Source: Solirubrobacter deserti
GTDB taxonomy: Bacteria; Actinomycetota; Thermoleophilia; Solirubrobacterales; Solirubrobacteraceae
DNA: 64,000 bases
Assembly: GCF_003344625.1 (NCBI RefSeq)
Contig: NZ_QPKJ02000006.1
Location: 703,892-767,891, forward strand
Reading direction: 5' to 3'
In this document: positions 9,426 through 19,167 of the stretch, one piece after another
Layout: every line of letters begins with the position of its first letter
Position numbering within the stretch: the first letter of the stretch is position 1
Translations under genes and position numbers: made by a program
Notes under the pieces: model-generated
The model's input: the letters and a program-made list of their open reading frames with translations, nothing else
Told to the model about the DNA's origin: nothing
Database searches by the model: none

Positions 9426-10642
9426 CGCGCCGCCGCGAGCTCCCACGGCGCGGCCCCGTCGCGCACGGCCCTCGCCGCCGCGGGCAGGCGGTTCTCGTCG
9501 ATCGCGTCGCGCAGCTCGGCCATCAGGCGCTGCAGGTAGGCGAGGTTGTGGATCGTGAGCAGGCGCATCGCGGTCTGCTCCTGAGCCTTGAACAGGTAGT
9601 GGATGTAGGCACGCGAGTAGCCCGGCTCGCAGGCCGGGCACGGGCAGCCCTCGCACAGCGGCTCTTCGGACTGCTTCCAGCGGGCCTTGGCGAGGTCGAC
9701 GCGCCAGCGCTTGGCCGGGTCGGGGACGACGGCCATGCCGTGGCGGCCGATCCGCGTCGGCATCGCGCAGTCGAAGGTGTCGATGCCGAGCTCGACGCCG
9801 CGCACGAGATCGTCGACCTCACCGATCCCGAGCAGGTGGCGGGGCTTGGCCTCCGGCAGCTCCTCGATCGTCCACTCGACGACGGTGAACATCTGGTCCT
9901 TGGTCTCGCCGAGCGTGCCGCCGATGGCGATGCCGCCGAGGTACTCGCGCGCGGCGACCGCCTGGGCGGAGGCGCGGCGCAGGTCCTCCTCCACCCCGCC
10001 CTGGACGATTCCGTACACAGTCTGACCCTCAGGTCCATGCTTAGAGTGCCAGTCGATGCAGCGGTCCAGCCATCGGTGCGTGCGCTCCGTGGAGCGGGCG
10101 GTGTAGTCGCGGCCGCCGTGGAAGGGCGTGCACTCGTCGAACACGAGCGCGATGTCGCTGCGCAGCGCGGCCTGGACCTCCATCGAGGTCTCCGGCCCCA
10201 TGAACTGCGTCGAGCCGTCGAGGTAGGAGCGGAACGTCACGCCCTCCTCCTCGATCTTGAGGATCGCGCCGGAGCGCTCGCCGACGAACTGCGCCTGGCG
10301 ACCCTTGATCTCGTCGGCCACGGTGCCGTGGCCCATCGAGAAGACCTGGAACCCGCCGGAGTCGGTGATGATCGGCTTGTCCCAGCGCTGGAACTCGTGC
10401 AGGCCGCCGAAGCGCTTGATCAGCTCGTGGCCGGGCGTCAGGAACAGGTGGAACGTGTTCCCGAGCACCATGTCGTAGCCGAGCTCGGCGGCCTCGCGCA
10501 CTTCGAGGGTCTTGACGACGGCCTTGGTGGCCAGCGGCACGAACGCCGGGGTGCGGACCTCACCGTGCGCGAGGCGAAGGGTGCCGGTACGGGCGTAGGA
10601 GCCCGGATCTCTGGTGCGGATGGAGAACACGAGGGCGGCCAC
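9422..10642 (-). CDS. tgt: Queuine tRNA-ribosyltransferase (TGT)
   Basis: Enzyme that exchanges guanine-34 for the queuosine precursor in tRNAs with GUN anticodons. The 406-residue protein shows the substrate-binding DSGGFQVFS, the GGTLGETKDQM region, the nucleophile-bearing FDCAMPTRIGRHG and the zinc site CPCPACEPGYSRAYIHYL. No preQ1 synthesis gene is visible here. It starts at GTG 10640-10642, inside a perfect hairpin (see 10631-10657), and leads a coupled operon with a methyltransferase and an epimerase. Confidence 0.96.
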   Translation of the reverse strand: MAALVFSIRTRDPGSYARTGTLRLAHGEVRTPAFVPLATKAVVKTLEVREAAELGYDMVLGNTFHLFLTPGHELIKRFGGLHEFQRWDKPIITDSGGFQVFSMGHGTVADEIKGRQAQFVGERSGAILKIEEEGVTFRSYLDGSTQFMGPETSMEVQAALRSDIALVFDECTPFHGGRDYTARSTERTHRWLDRCIDWHSKHGPEGQTVYGIVQGGVEEDLRRASAQAVAAREYLGGIAIGGTLGETKDQMFTVVEWTIEELPEAKPRHLLGIGEVDDLVRGVELGIDTFDCAMPTRIGRHGMAVVPDPAKRWRVDLAKARWKQSEEPLCEGCPCPACEPGYSRAYIHYLFKAQEQTAMRLLTIHNLAYLQRLMAELRDAIDENRLPAAARAVRDGAAPWELAAAR

Positions 10643-10657
10643 GTTAGCGCCGCCCTC
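10631..10657 (-). promoter_or_regulatory. Hairpin enclosing the tgt ribosome site and start codon
   Basis: On the mRNA strand the purine-rich GAGGGCGGC (10649-10657), the likely Shine-Dalgarno area, is perfectly complementary over 9 bases to codons 2-4 of tgt (GCCGCCCTC, 10631-10639). The GTG start lies in the 9-base loop. Such a fold would hide the ribosome site, or could act as the terminator of the upstream hsp20 message, which ends 18 bp earlier. No T-run is present. The pairing is seen directly; the role is inference. Confidence 0.5.
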
Positions 10658-10675
10658 GCGGGGTGTGACTGAGCC

Positions 10676-11164
10676 TTACGCGGAGGCCGGCTCGGCGTCG
10701 GAGGACTTGGCCTCGATCGTCTTCGGGGCGATCGAGATCTTGCGCGGCTTGGGCTGCTCGGGCTTCGGGATGCGGACCTCGAGCACGCCGCGGTCGAAGC
10801 TGGCCTCCACGGCCTCCGGCTTGATGCCCTCGGGCAGCGTCAGCGAGCGCGAGAAGGAGCCGAACGCGCGCTCGACGCGGTGGAAGCCGTCCTTCGTCAC
10901 CTCGTGCGTGGCCTTGCGCTCACCCGAGACGGTGAGGACGCGGTCCTCGACCTCGATGTTGACGTCCTCCTCCGACAGCCCGGGCAGGTCGGCGGTCAGG
11001 ACGAAGTGGCCCTCGGTCTCGACGAGGTCCATGGCCGGCATCCAGCGGCGCATCGTGCCGCCGTTGCCCTGCACCGGCGCGTCGAACACGGTGCCGAACA
11101 GGCGGTTCATCTCGTTCTGCAGCGTCGCGAACTCACGAAGCGGTTCCCAGCGAACGATGGCCAT
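10676..11164 (-). CDS. Hsp20/alpha-crystallin small heat-shock protein
   Basis: ATP-independent holdase chaperone of 162 residues. The N-terminus (MAIVRWEPLREFATLQNEMNRL) is typical of actinobacterial Hsp18/Hsp20. The alpha-crystallin domain runs from about MDLVETEGHFVL to RGVLEVRIPKP, with the SLTLPEGI segment. The C-terminal tail is charged. The ATG at 11162-11164 is chosen because GGAGG stands 8 bases ahead; an in-frame upstream start at 11209 would add a sequence from the leader. A good promoter is visible upstream (11219-11248). Confidence 0.95.
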   Translation of the reverse strand: MAIVRWEPLREFATLQNEMNRLFGTVFDAPVQGNGGTMRRWMPAMDLVETEGHFVLTADLPGLSEEDVNIEVEDRVLTVSGERKATHEVTKDGFHRVERAFGSFSRSLTLPEGIKPEAVEASFDRGVLEVRIPKPEQPKPRKISIAPKTIEAKSSDAEPASA

Positions 11165-11218
11165 ATCTCGATCCTCCACGTGACTCGGCGTGAAACCTGA
11201 TGGCCGCAAGTATAGAAA

Positions 11219-11248
11219 TCTCAGTCGATGTCTATCAAGTCTGGGAGG
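11219..11248 (-). promoter_or_regulatory. Promoter of hsp20
   Basis: On the minus strand TTGATA (11243-11248) and TATACT (11219-11224) are separated by 18 bp, a near-consensus housekeeping-type promoter in otherwise GC-rich DNA. The leader would be about 50 bases and contains the GGAGG of hsp20. A partial CTTGAT-N8-ACTGAG arrangement over the -35 recalls the HspR element (CTTGAGT-N7-ACTCAAG) but is too degenerate to call. Confidence 0.6.
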
Positions 11249-11281
11249 CTAAAAGATTCCTTAAACGACGAGAGCCGCCCG

Positions 11282-11301
11282 AAGGCGGCTCGTCCCGGCA
11301 G
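11282..11301 (-). terminator. Intrinsic terminator of marR
   Basis: A perfect 8-bp stem (GAGCCGCC / GGCGGCTC) with a TTCG tetraloop on the minus strand, followed by TCTCGTCGTTTAAG. It lies 16 bp after the marR stop. The tetraloop and the partly T-rich tail make this the best intrinsic terminator in the window. It also insulates marR from hsp20. Confidence 0.65.
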
Positions 11302-11317
11302 AGCGGTCGGCGGCGGG

Positions 11318-11788
11318 TCAGTCGGTGGCGGCAGCGCCGGGCAGCACGCGCTCCCAGGCGCCGGCGAAGGTGCGCAGCTCGTCCTCGGAGAAGTGCGACA
11401 AAAAGCGCTGGCGCACGCCCTCGAGGTGGGTCGGGCGGGCGCGCTCGAGCAGCTCCGCGCCCTTGTCGGTGAGCACCGCGAAGCAGCCGCGGCCGTCGTC
11501 GGTGCACGTGTCGCGCACCAGCAGCTCCTCCTTCTCGAGCCGGTCGACGAGGCGCGTCATCCCGGAACGCGAGAGCAGCACGGAGTCGGCCAGCTCAGCC
11601 ATCCGGCGCTTGCGGTCCGGCGCGGACTCCAGGGTGATCAGCACTTCATACGAGCTCAGCGGAAGGTCGTGCGCGGCAGCCAACTCCGCGTCCAGCGCCT
11701 TCACCAGGGCCGTGTGCACTCGCAGCAGCCCCCGCCAGGCCGCAAGCTCCGTCTCCGTCAGGTCTACGCGTGTCTCTGGTACCGCCAT
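11318..11788 (-). CDS. MarR-family transcriptional regulator
   Basis: A 156-residue winged-helix repressor-type protein. The core is SSYEVLITLESAPDRKRRMAELA, the recognition region LSRSGMTRLVDRLEKEELLVRD and the wing DGRGCFAVLTDKG, as in MarR/SlyA/OhrR dimers. The ligand is unknown. The promoter at 11797-11825 places transcription start within a couple of bases of the ATG, and a GTTG-N6-CAAC palindrome overlaps its -35, suggesting autoregulation. It is a single gene ending at a good terminator. Confidence 0.92.
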   Translation of the reverse strand: MAVPETRVDLTETELAAWRGLLRVHTALVKALDAELAAAHDLPLSSYEVLITLESAPDRKRRMAELADSVLLSRSGMTRLVDRLEKEELLVRDTCTDDGRGCFAVLTDKGAELLERARPTHLEGVRQRFLSHFSEDELRTFAGAWERVLPGAAATD

Positions 11789-11796
11789 GTCAAGGG

Positions 11797-11826
11797 AGTG
11801 TAGCGGCGCCTAGTTGCGCGGACAAC
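11797..11826 (-). promoter_or_regulatory. Leaderless marR promoter with overlapping palindrome
   Basis: Minus-strand TTGTCC (11820-11825) and TACACT (11797-11802) have 17-bp spacing. The ATG begins 8 bases after the -10, so the message would have almost no leader. GTTG-TCCGCG-CAAC (11813-11826) is an inverted repeat covering the -35, where a MarR dimer could block RNA polymerase. Confidence 0.5.
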
Positions 11827-11833
11827 CGACACG

Positions 11834-12205
11834 CTATCCGGGCCGGCGCGCGCGTGCGACGATCGTGCGCGCCGCCACACCCGCCAATGCCAGCAGCGCC
11901 GCGGGCGGCAGCAGCAGGATCAGGCTGCCGAGGAAGCCTATGCCGCAGCTGGGGTCGCACCCACCGGGCGGGTCCGGAGGTGAGCCCCAAGTGCCGTTGA
12001 CCGCCGTGAAGGCCACGAGCGGGATCGCGGCCGCGACCACGCCCAAAGCGGCCCCGGGCAGCCCTCCGAGCCAGCCCAGCAGCGGGAACGACACTCCCAC
12101 CCCCAACGCGATCATGACCGTCCACGGAGGCCCGGGCTCGGTCAGCCAGTAGGCGAGCCCGAGCCCCGTGGAGATCAGGAACAGCGTCAGCGCCCTCCGG
12201 CTCAT
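11834..12205 (-). CDS. Small integral membrane protein, unknown
   Basis: A 123-residue protein made almost entirely of hydrophobic segments: about residues 5-22, 28-48, 52-70 and 92-115, with a Gly/Pro/Cys loop (GGCDPSCG) between the last two. The positive-inside rule is met by the basic C-terminus (ARARRPG). I do not recognise a family. It starts 20 bp after the gpmI stop and is probably the last gene of the glycolytic transcript. Confidence 0.7.
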   Translation of the reverse strand: MSRRALTLFLISTGLGLAYWLTEPGPPWTVMIALGVGVSFPLLGWLGGLPGAALGVVAAAIPLVAFTAVNGTWGSPPDPPGGCDPSCGIGFLGSLILLLPPAALLALAGVAARTIVARARRPG

Positions 12206-12225
12206 CCGCTGCCGCGTCCGCTCGC

Positions 12226-13713
12226 TCAGCCCAGCAGCGAGCGGCCCGTCATCTCCGCCGGTGGCTCGATCCCCAGCAGCTCGAGCGCCGTCGGCGCCAC
12301 GTCCGCCAGGATGCCCTCGCCGTCCAGGGACGACGCGCCCGCGGTGACGATGAACGGCACCGGGTTCAGCGAGTGGGCCGTGTTCGGCGAGCCGTCCTCG
12401 TTGAGCATGTGGTCGCAGTTGCCGTGATCGGCGGTGACGATGCAGGCGCCGCCCGCGGCGTGAACCGCCTCCACCACGCGCCCGAGCTGGGTGTCGACCG
12501 TCTCGACGGCCTTCACCGCCGCCTCGATCACGCCCGTGTGCCCGACCATGTCCGGATTCGCGAAGTTGATGATCGCGAACGCGGGCTTGTCCTCGGAGAA
12601 GTGCTTGACGAAGGCGTCCGCGGCCTCGACCGCCGCCATCTCCGGCTTGTGGTCGTAGGTGGGCACGTCGCGCGGGGACGGCACGAGCTCGCGCACCTCA
12701 CCCTCGTACGGCTTCTCCTCGCCGCCGTTGAAGAAGTACGTCACGTGCGGGTACTTCTCGGTCTCGGCGACGTGCAGCTGTCCGAGGCCGGCGCCGGCGA
12801 TCACCGAGCCGATCGTGACCTCCGGCCGCTTGGGCGGGAACACGACCGGATAGTTCCAGTCCTCGTCGTACTCGGCGAGGGTGATGTAGCGGTCGATCAC
12901 CTGCGCCCCGCCCCGGTCGATCTCGGAGAACTCCGGTTCGCACAGCGCGAGCGTGATCTCGCGCATCCGGTCGGGCCGGAAGTTGAACGCGATCACCGAG
13001 TCGCCGGGACGGATGCGGGTCTCGTCGCCGTCGCCGACGATCGTCGCCGTGATGAACTCGTCCGTCTCCTCGCGCTCGTAGGCGGCCGTGGCCGCTTCCG
13101 CCGCGGAGTTCACGTGGTGCTCGGCCTTGCCGTGCACGAGCAGGTCGTAGGCCTTCTGCACGCGGTCCCAGCGCTTGTCGCGGTCCATGGCGAAGTAGCG
13201 CCCGATCACGGATCCCACGCGCCCGCCCCACGACTCCACGTCGGCGAGGTACTTCGCGCCGCCCTTGGGCGACGTGTCGCGCCCGTCGGTGAAGGCGTGC
13301 ACGATCACGCCCTCACCCGCCAGCTCGATCAGCGCCTTCAGGTGCCGGTCGCTGGAGTGCACGCCGCCGTCGCTCACGAGCCCGATGAGATGGACTCGCG
13401 GAGCGTCACGCAGCGCCGCCTGCAGCACGTCGTTCTCCGCGAGCGACCCGTCGGACACCGCCGTGTCGATGCGCGCGAGGTCCTGCGGCACGATCGCGCC
13501 CGCGCCGAGGTTCAGGTGACCGACCTCGGAGTTGCCCATCTGCCCCTCGGGCAGCCCGACGCTCGGCCCCATCGCGGTCAGCTGCGTGTGCGGCTTGGAC
13601 GACCACAGCTCGTCGAACACCGGCGTCTTCGCCAGCGACACGGCGTTGCCCGGACCGTCGGGGGCGAGCCCCCAGCCGTCCAGGACGATGAGCGCGACGT
13701 GCGGGACGGTCAT
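12226..13713 (-). CDS. gpmI: 2,3-bisphosphoglycerate-independent phosphoglycerate mutase
   Basis: Alkaline-phosphatase-superfamily enzyme that interconverts 3- and 2-phosphoglycerate using two Mn ions. The 495-residue protein begins VALIVLDGWG (metal-binding Asp), has the phosphoserine nucleophile in GNSEVGHLNLG near residue 62, the FTDGRDTSPKGG motif, and the C-terminal metal ligands in NFANPDMVGHTG and VTADHGNCDHM. Length is usual for GpmI. The ATG (13711-13713) overlaps the tpiA stop, so it is the fourth gene of gapA-pgk-tpiA-gpmI. Confidence 0.97.
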   Translation of the reverse strand: MTVPHVALIVLDGWGLAPDGPGNAVSLAKTPVFDELWSSKPHTQLTAMGPSVGLPEGQMGNSEVGHLNLGAGAIVPQDLARIDTAVSDGSLAENDVLQAALRDAPRVHLIGLVSDGGVHSSDRHLKALIELAGEGVIVHAFTDGRDTSPKGGAKYLADVESWGGRVGSVIGRYFAMDRDKRWDRVQKAYDLLVHGKAEHHVNSAAEAATAAYEREETDEFITATIVGDGDETRIRPGDSVIAFNFRPDRMREITLALCEPEFSEIDRGGAQVIDRYITLAEYDEDWNYPVVFPPKRPEVTIGSVIAGAGLGQLHVAETEKYPHVTYFFNGGEEKPYEGEVRELVPSPRDVPTYDHKPEMAAVEAADAFVKHFSEDKPAFAIINFANPDMVGHTGVIEAAVKAVETVDTQLGRVVEAVHAAGGACIVTADHGNCDHMLNEDGSPNTAHSLNPVPFIVTAGASSLDGEGILADVAPTALELLGIEPPAEMTGRSLLG

Positions 13714-14468
13714 GCGCGCGCGGCCTCGACGATCGCGGCGAACGACTCGGCGTCCAGCGACGCGCCGCCCACCAGGGCCCCGTCGATGTCCGGCTGCGAC
13801 AGGATCTCGGCCGCGTTGTCGGGCTTCAGCGAGCCGCCGTAGAGCACGCGCACCTGGTTGCCGGCCTCCTTGTCGAAGCCCTGCACCAGCGCCCGGACGA
13901 AGCCGCACGTCTCCTGCGCCTGCTCGGTCGTGGCCGCCAGGCCCGTGCCGATGGCCCACACGGGCTCATAGGCCACGACGACCTCGTGCAGCCGCTCGAC
14001 CGGCACCTTCTCCAGTCCCTCCTGGACCTGGTGACGGAGGCGCCGCTCCGTGTCGCCCTGCTCGCGCTCCTCCTCGGTCTCACCGACGCAGAGGATCGGG
14101 ATCAGCCCCGCCTCCAGCGCCCGCGGGACCTTCAGCTGGAGCGCTCGGTCGGTCTCGCCGAAGTACTGCCGGCGCTCGGAGTGGCCGACGATCACCCCGG
14201 CGACGTCGATCTCGGCCAGCATCGGGGCCGACACCTCGCCGGTGAACGCGCCCGAGTCCTTCTCGTGCATGTTCTGCGCGTAGACCTGCACGGCGCTCCC
14301 GCGAGCGCTGTCCACGACCGCCGACAGCGCCAGGAACGACGGCGCCACGACGACGTCGACGTCCTCGACGGCGCCGACCCGGGGCAGCAGCGCCTGGATC
14401 AGCTCCTCCGCCTCGGCGATCGTGTTGTTCAGCTTCCAGTTGCCCGCGATGAACGGTTTACGGCTCAT
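13710..14468 (-). CDS. tpiA: Triosephosphate isomerase
   Basis: TIM-barrel glycolytic enzyme of 252 residues interconverting dihydroxyacetone phosphate and glyceraldehyde 3-phosphate. Catalytic residues are visible: Lys in GNWKLN, His in VGHSERRQYF, Glu in AYEPVWAIGTG; the phosphate-binding loops end in VLYGGSLKPDN and LVGGASLD. It lies 67 bp after pgk, and overlaps gpmI by 4 bp. Confidence 0.98.
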   Translation of the reverse strand: MSRKPFIAGNWKLNNTIAEAEELIQALLPRVGAVEDVDVVVAPSFLALSAVVDSARGSAVQVYAQNMHEKDSGAFTGEVSAPMLAEIDVAGVIVGHSERRQYFGETDRALQLKVPRALEAGLIPILCVGETEEEREQGDTERRLRHQVQEGLEKVPVERLHEVVVAYEPVWAIGTGLAATTEQAQETCGFVRALVQGFDKEAGNQVRVLYGGSLKPDNAAEILSQPDIDGALVGGASLDAESFAAIVEAARA

Positions 14469-14535
14469 GGGCGACCACCGCCACTCGCGGCGAGGGCCGG
14501 CTTGGCGGTCGCTTTCAGCATCGCTTCGCGGATTC

Positions 14536-16693
<2,158 letters not shown>

Positions 16694-16708
16694 CTACCGA
16701 ACGCGGCG

Positions 16709-17695
16709 TTATGACCCCGGGACGATCACAACCTTTCCATGGAATCCGCCCGCCTCGGCGAAGCGCAGCGCCTCGGCGGCCTGCTCGAGCGGGTAGCGGG
16801 CGGCGATCTGCGGCTCGATCACGCCGTCGCGCAGCAACTCGAACACGGTGATCAGGTCGGCGCGCAGCCGGGCGCGGAAGCGGTCACGCCGGCGATACCC
16901 CGCCCAGAGGTTGAAGAAGGTCGCGCGACGCCCGTTTGGCAGGGCGTTCCAAACCTGCAGCTTGGCGATCAGCTTCAGCACCGGGAGCGCGGGATTGCCC
17001 GGCACGTCGCGGGTCGAGGCGGTGCCGTAGGAGACCAGCGTGCCGCCCTTGCCCAGCATCCGCCAGGAGTCGTCGATGCCCGCCCCGCCGACGTGGTCGA
17101 AGACGGCCGCGACGCCGTTCGGCGCGAGCGCGCGCACGCGGGCCGCGACGTCCTCGTTGCGGTGGTCGATCACGGTCGCGCCCATGGCGCGGACCTGCTC
17201 GAGCTGCTTCGGGCCGGACGTGCCGATGACCTCGATGCCGGCGTGTCTCGCCAGCTGGACGAGCGTCGTGCCGACGCCGCCCGACGCGCCGAGCACGACG
17301 ATCGTCTGGCCGCGCTTGACCTTGGCCACCTGGTGCAGCATCCGGTAGGCCGTGAGGCCGTTGACGACGACGGTCTCCGCCGCCTCGGCGCTCACGCCGT
17401 CCGGCACCGGGACCAGATCGGCGCGGTCGAGCACGACGTGGTCGGCCCAGCCGCCGACCTTGGTGAGCGCCGCCACGCGTCGTCCCTCCGCCATGCCGAC
17501 CAGGTCATAACCCGGCACGAACGGGAACTTCGGCTGGTCGTAGTACTTGCCGCGGCGCATCTGCTGCTCGGCGAACGAGACGCCGCTCGCCTCCACCCGC
17601 ACCAGCACCTGATCCGGTCGGGGCGCGGGCAGCTCGCGCGTCCGGGCCTGCGGGAACTCGCCCCTCGCCGCCATCTCCATCTGCAGTGCCTGCAT
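16709..17695 (-). CDS. MDR-family quinone oxidoreductase/zinc-free alcohol dehydrogenase
   Basis: Medium-chain dehydrogenase of 328 residues resembling quinone oxidoreductases. It has the N-terminal GroES-like fold (DQVLVRVEASGVSFAEQQMRRG, FVPGYDLVG) and the Rossmann motif VLGASGGVGTTLVQLARHAG. The zinc-ligand set of classical alcohol dehydrogenases is absent, so it is probably an NADPH:quinone or enoyl-type reductase. A GGAGG stands 7 bases before the ATG. It diverges from tetR with a 31-bp spacer whose inverted repeats reach into the tetR start, so it is probably the target of that regulator. Confidence 0.88.
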   Translation of the reverse strand: MQALQMEMAARGEFPQARTRELPAPRPDQVLVRVEASGVSFAEQQMRRGKYYDQPKFPFVPGYDLVGMAEGRRVAALTKVGGWADHVVLDRADLVPVPDGVSAEAAETVVVNGLTAYRMLHQVAKVKRGQTIVVLGASGGVGTTLVQLARHAGIEVIGTSGPKQLEQVRAMGATVIDHRNEDVAARVRALAPNGVAAVFDHVGGAGIDDSWRMLGKGGTLVSYGTASTRDVPGNPALPVLKLIAKLQVWNALPNGRRATFFNLWAGYRRRDRFRARLRADLITVFELLRDGVIEPQIAARYPLEQAAEALRFAEAGGFHGKVVIVPGS

Positions 17696-17717
17696 GTCGT
17701 CGCCTCCGTGTTATATG

Positions 17718-17743
17718 CTCTAACTGATGTTAGAGACTCTAAC
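17718..17743. promoter_or_regulatory. Three-half-site TetR operator over divergent promoters
   Basis: Three copies of one heptamer in alternating orientation: CTCTAAC (17718-17724), GTTAGAG (17729-17735), CTCTAAC (17737-17743). They form two overlapping perfect palindromes, one with a 4-base and one with a 1-base centre, and they span the tetR start codon (17727). AT-rich TTATAT (17711-17716) next to it fits -10 elements for either direction. Binding would block both genes. Confidence 0.7.
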
Positions 17744-18245
17744 CAACGATCGCGGCGAACAGGTACGGGCAGCCGTAAAGCGCGTCGCGCTGACGCAGCT
17801 GAAGTCGGGCGGGCCGGCGGCGGTGGCGCTCAACGCGATCGCGCGCGAGCTCGGCGTGAGCGGCCCGGCGCTCTACCGCTACTTCTCCAGCCGGGACGCG
17901 CTGCTGACCGCGCTCGTCGTCGACGCGTACGACGACCTCGCGGACGTGCTCGAGCCGGCGACCGATCTCGAAACCCTCGCGCGCGCGTATCGCGCGTGGG
18001 CGCGCGCGCAACCACACCGCTACCGGCTGCTGTTCAGCGCACCATGGCCGGGCTACGACCCGCACCAGCCGTCGCTGGTCGCCGCCGCCAAGCGGTCGAT
18101 GGACGTCCTGCTCCGCTACGTGGACGCCGAACGCGCCGTGACGCTGTGGTCACGGATGCACGGCCACGTGCTGCTGGAGATCGAGGGCAACTTCGCGTCG
18201 ATGGGCCTCGACGCGGACAAGCTGTTCGAAGCCGTCACCGCTTGA
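17727..18245 (+). CDS. TetR/AcrR-family transcriptional regulator
   Basis: A 172-residue TetR-type regulator. The helix-turn-helix is AVALNAIARELGVSGPALYRYFSSRDALLTALV (shown in two parts: ALNAIARELGVSG, then PALYRYFSSRDAL). The ligand-binding half (about 65-172) includes QPHRYRLLFSAPWPGY, typical of the WHG/TetR_C group. The operator covers its own ATG, and probable -10 placement makes the message leaderless. It diverges from a quinone oxidoreductase gene and its end overlaps the convergent rapZ by 11 bp. Confidence 0.9.
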   Translation: MLETLTNDRGEQVRAAVKRVALTQLKSGGPAAVALNAIARELGVSGPALYRYFSSRDALLTALVVDAYDDLADVLEPATDLETLARAYRAWARAQPHRYRLLFSAPWPGYDPHQPSLVAAAKRSMDVLLRYVDAERAVTLWSRMHGHVLLEIEGNFASMGLDADKLFEAVTA

Positions 18246-19164
18246 TCGGCAAGCGGTCGACGTCGCGGTGCGCGACCTCGACGAAGTACTCCGGCCGGTC
18301 CCGGAAGTGCGCGGCCAGGTGCTCGGTGATCGCCACGGAGCGGTGGCGGCCGCCCGTGCAGCCGATCGCGACCATCAGGTGCGCCTTGCCCTCGGTCACG
18401 TACTGCGGGAGCAGGAACTCGAGCAGCGGCTTGACGTAGCCGTAGAACTCCTCCAGGCGGCCGTCGCGGCCGACGTAGTCCACGATCCGCTGGTCGAAGC
18501 CCGTCAGCGGCCGCAGGTCGGCGTCGTAGTGCGGGTTCGGGAGGAAGCGCACGTCGAACGCGAGATCGGCGTCGCGCGGCGGGCCGTGCTTGTGCCCGAA
18601 CGACGTGAAGGTGACCGCGAGCTTGCCCGGCGTGGAGGGCTCCAGCAGCTCGTCGGCGACCTTGCGCCGCAGCGCCGCGGCGCTCAGCCCGCTCGTGTCG
18701 ATCACGATGTCCGCGCGCTGGCGCACGGGCTCGAGCAGCTCGAGCTCGGCGCGGATGCCGTCCACGACGCTGCCGTGCGGGGACAGCGGGTGGCGCCGGC
18801 GCGTCTCCTTGTAGCGCGTGACGAGCGCCTGCTCGTCCGCGGTGAGGAACACGACGCGGTGCACGACGCCGGCTTCGGCGAGCTGGTCGATCACCCCCGC
18901 GAGCTCGGCGAGGTACTCACCGCCGCGTGAGTCGCACACCACCGCGGCGCGCTCCACCTTCGAGCCCTCGTGCATGAACAGCTCCGACAGCGAGCGGATC
19001 ATCGACGCGGGGAGGTTGTCCACGCAGAAGTAGCCCGCGTCCTCGAACACGTTCATCGCGCTCGACTTGCCGGCGCCCGAGAGGCCGGAGATGACCACCA
19101 GGTCCTCGAGGTTCGACCCGGGCCGGCGGCCGTCCAGCCTCTGGTCGCGAACGGCGTTGGCCAC
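18235..19164 (-). CDS. rapZ: RNase adapter RapZ/YvcJ-type P-loop protein
   Basis: P-loop NTPase of the RapZ/YvcJ family, 309 residues. The Walker A is ISGLSGAGKSSAMNVFED; then come GYFCVDNLP, FLTADEQALVTRYKETRRRHPL, FGHKHGPP, DVRFLPNPHY and the C-terminal GCTGGRHRSVAITE. In enterobacteria RapZ delivers small RNAs to RNase E; in Gram-positives YvcJ binds nucleotides and influences competence or cell-wall sensing. It follows uvrC by 3 bp, the usual neighbour, but the usual next genes yvcK and whiA are absent here. Confidence 0.95.
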   Translation of the reverse strand: MANAVRDQRLDGRRPGSNLEDLVVISGLSGAGKSSAMNVFEDAGYFCVDNLPASMIRSLSELFMHEGSKVERAAVVCDSRGGEYLAELAGVIDQLAEAGVVHRVVFLTADEQALVTRYKETRRRHPLSPHGSVVDGIRAELELLEPVRQRADIVIDTSGLSAAALRRKVADELLEPSTPGKLAVTFTSFGHKHGPPRDADLAFDVRFLPNPHYDADLRPLTGFDQRIVDYVGRDGRLEEFYGYVKPLLEFLLPQYVTEGKAHLMVAIGCTGGRHRSVAITEHLAAHFRDRPEYFVEVAHRDVDRLPIKR

Positions 19165-19167
19165 GGG

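Noticed and set aside
11225..11250. HspR (HAIR) operator at hsp20
   Set aside because: Only a partial CTTGAT-N8-ACTGAG match; too degenerate against the known CTTGAGT-N7-ACTCAAG.
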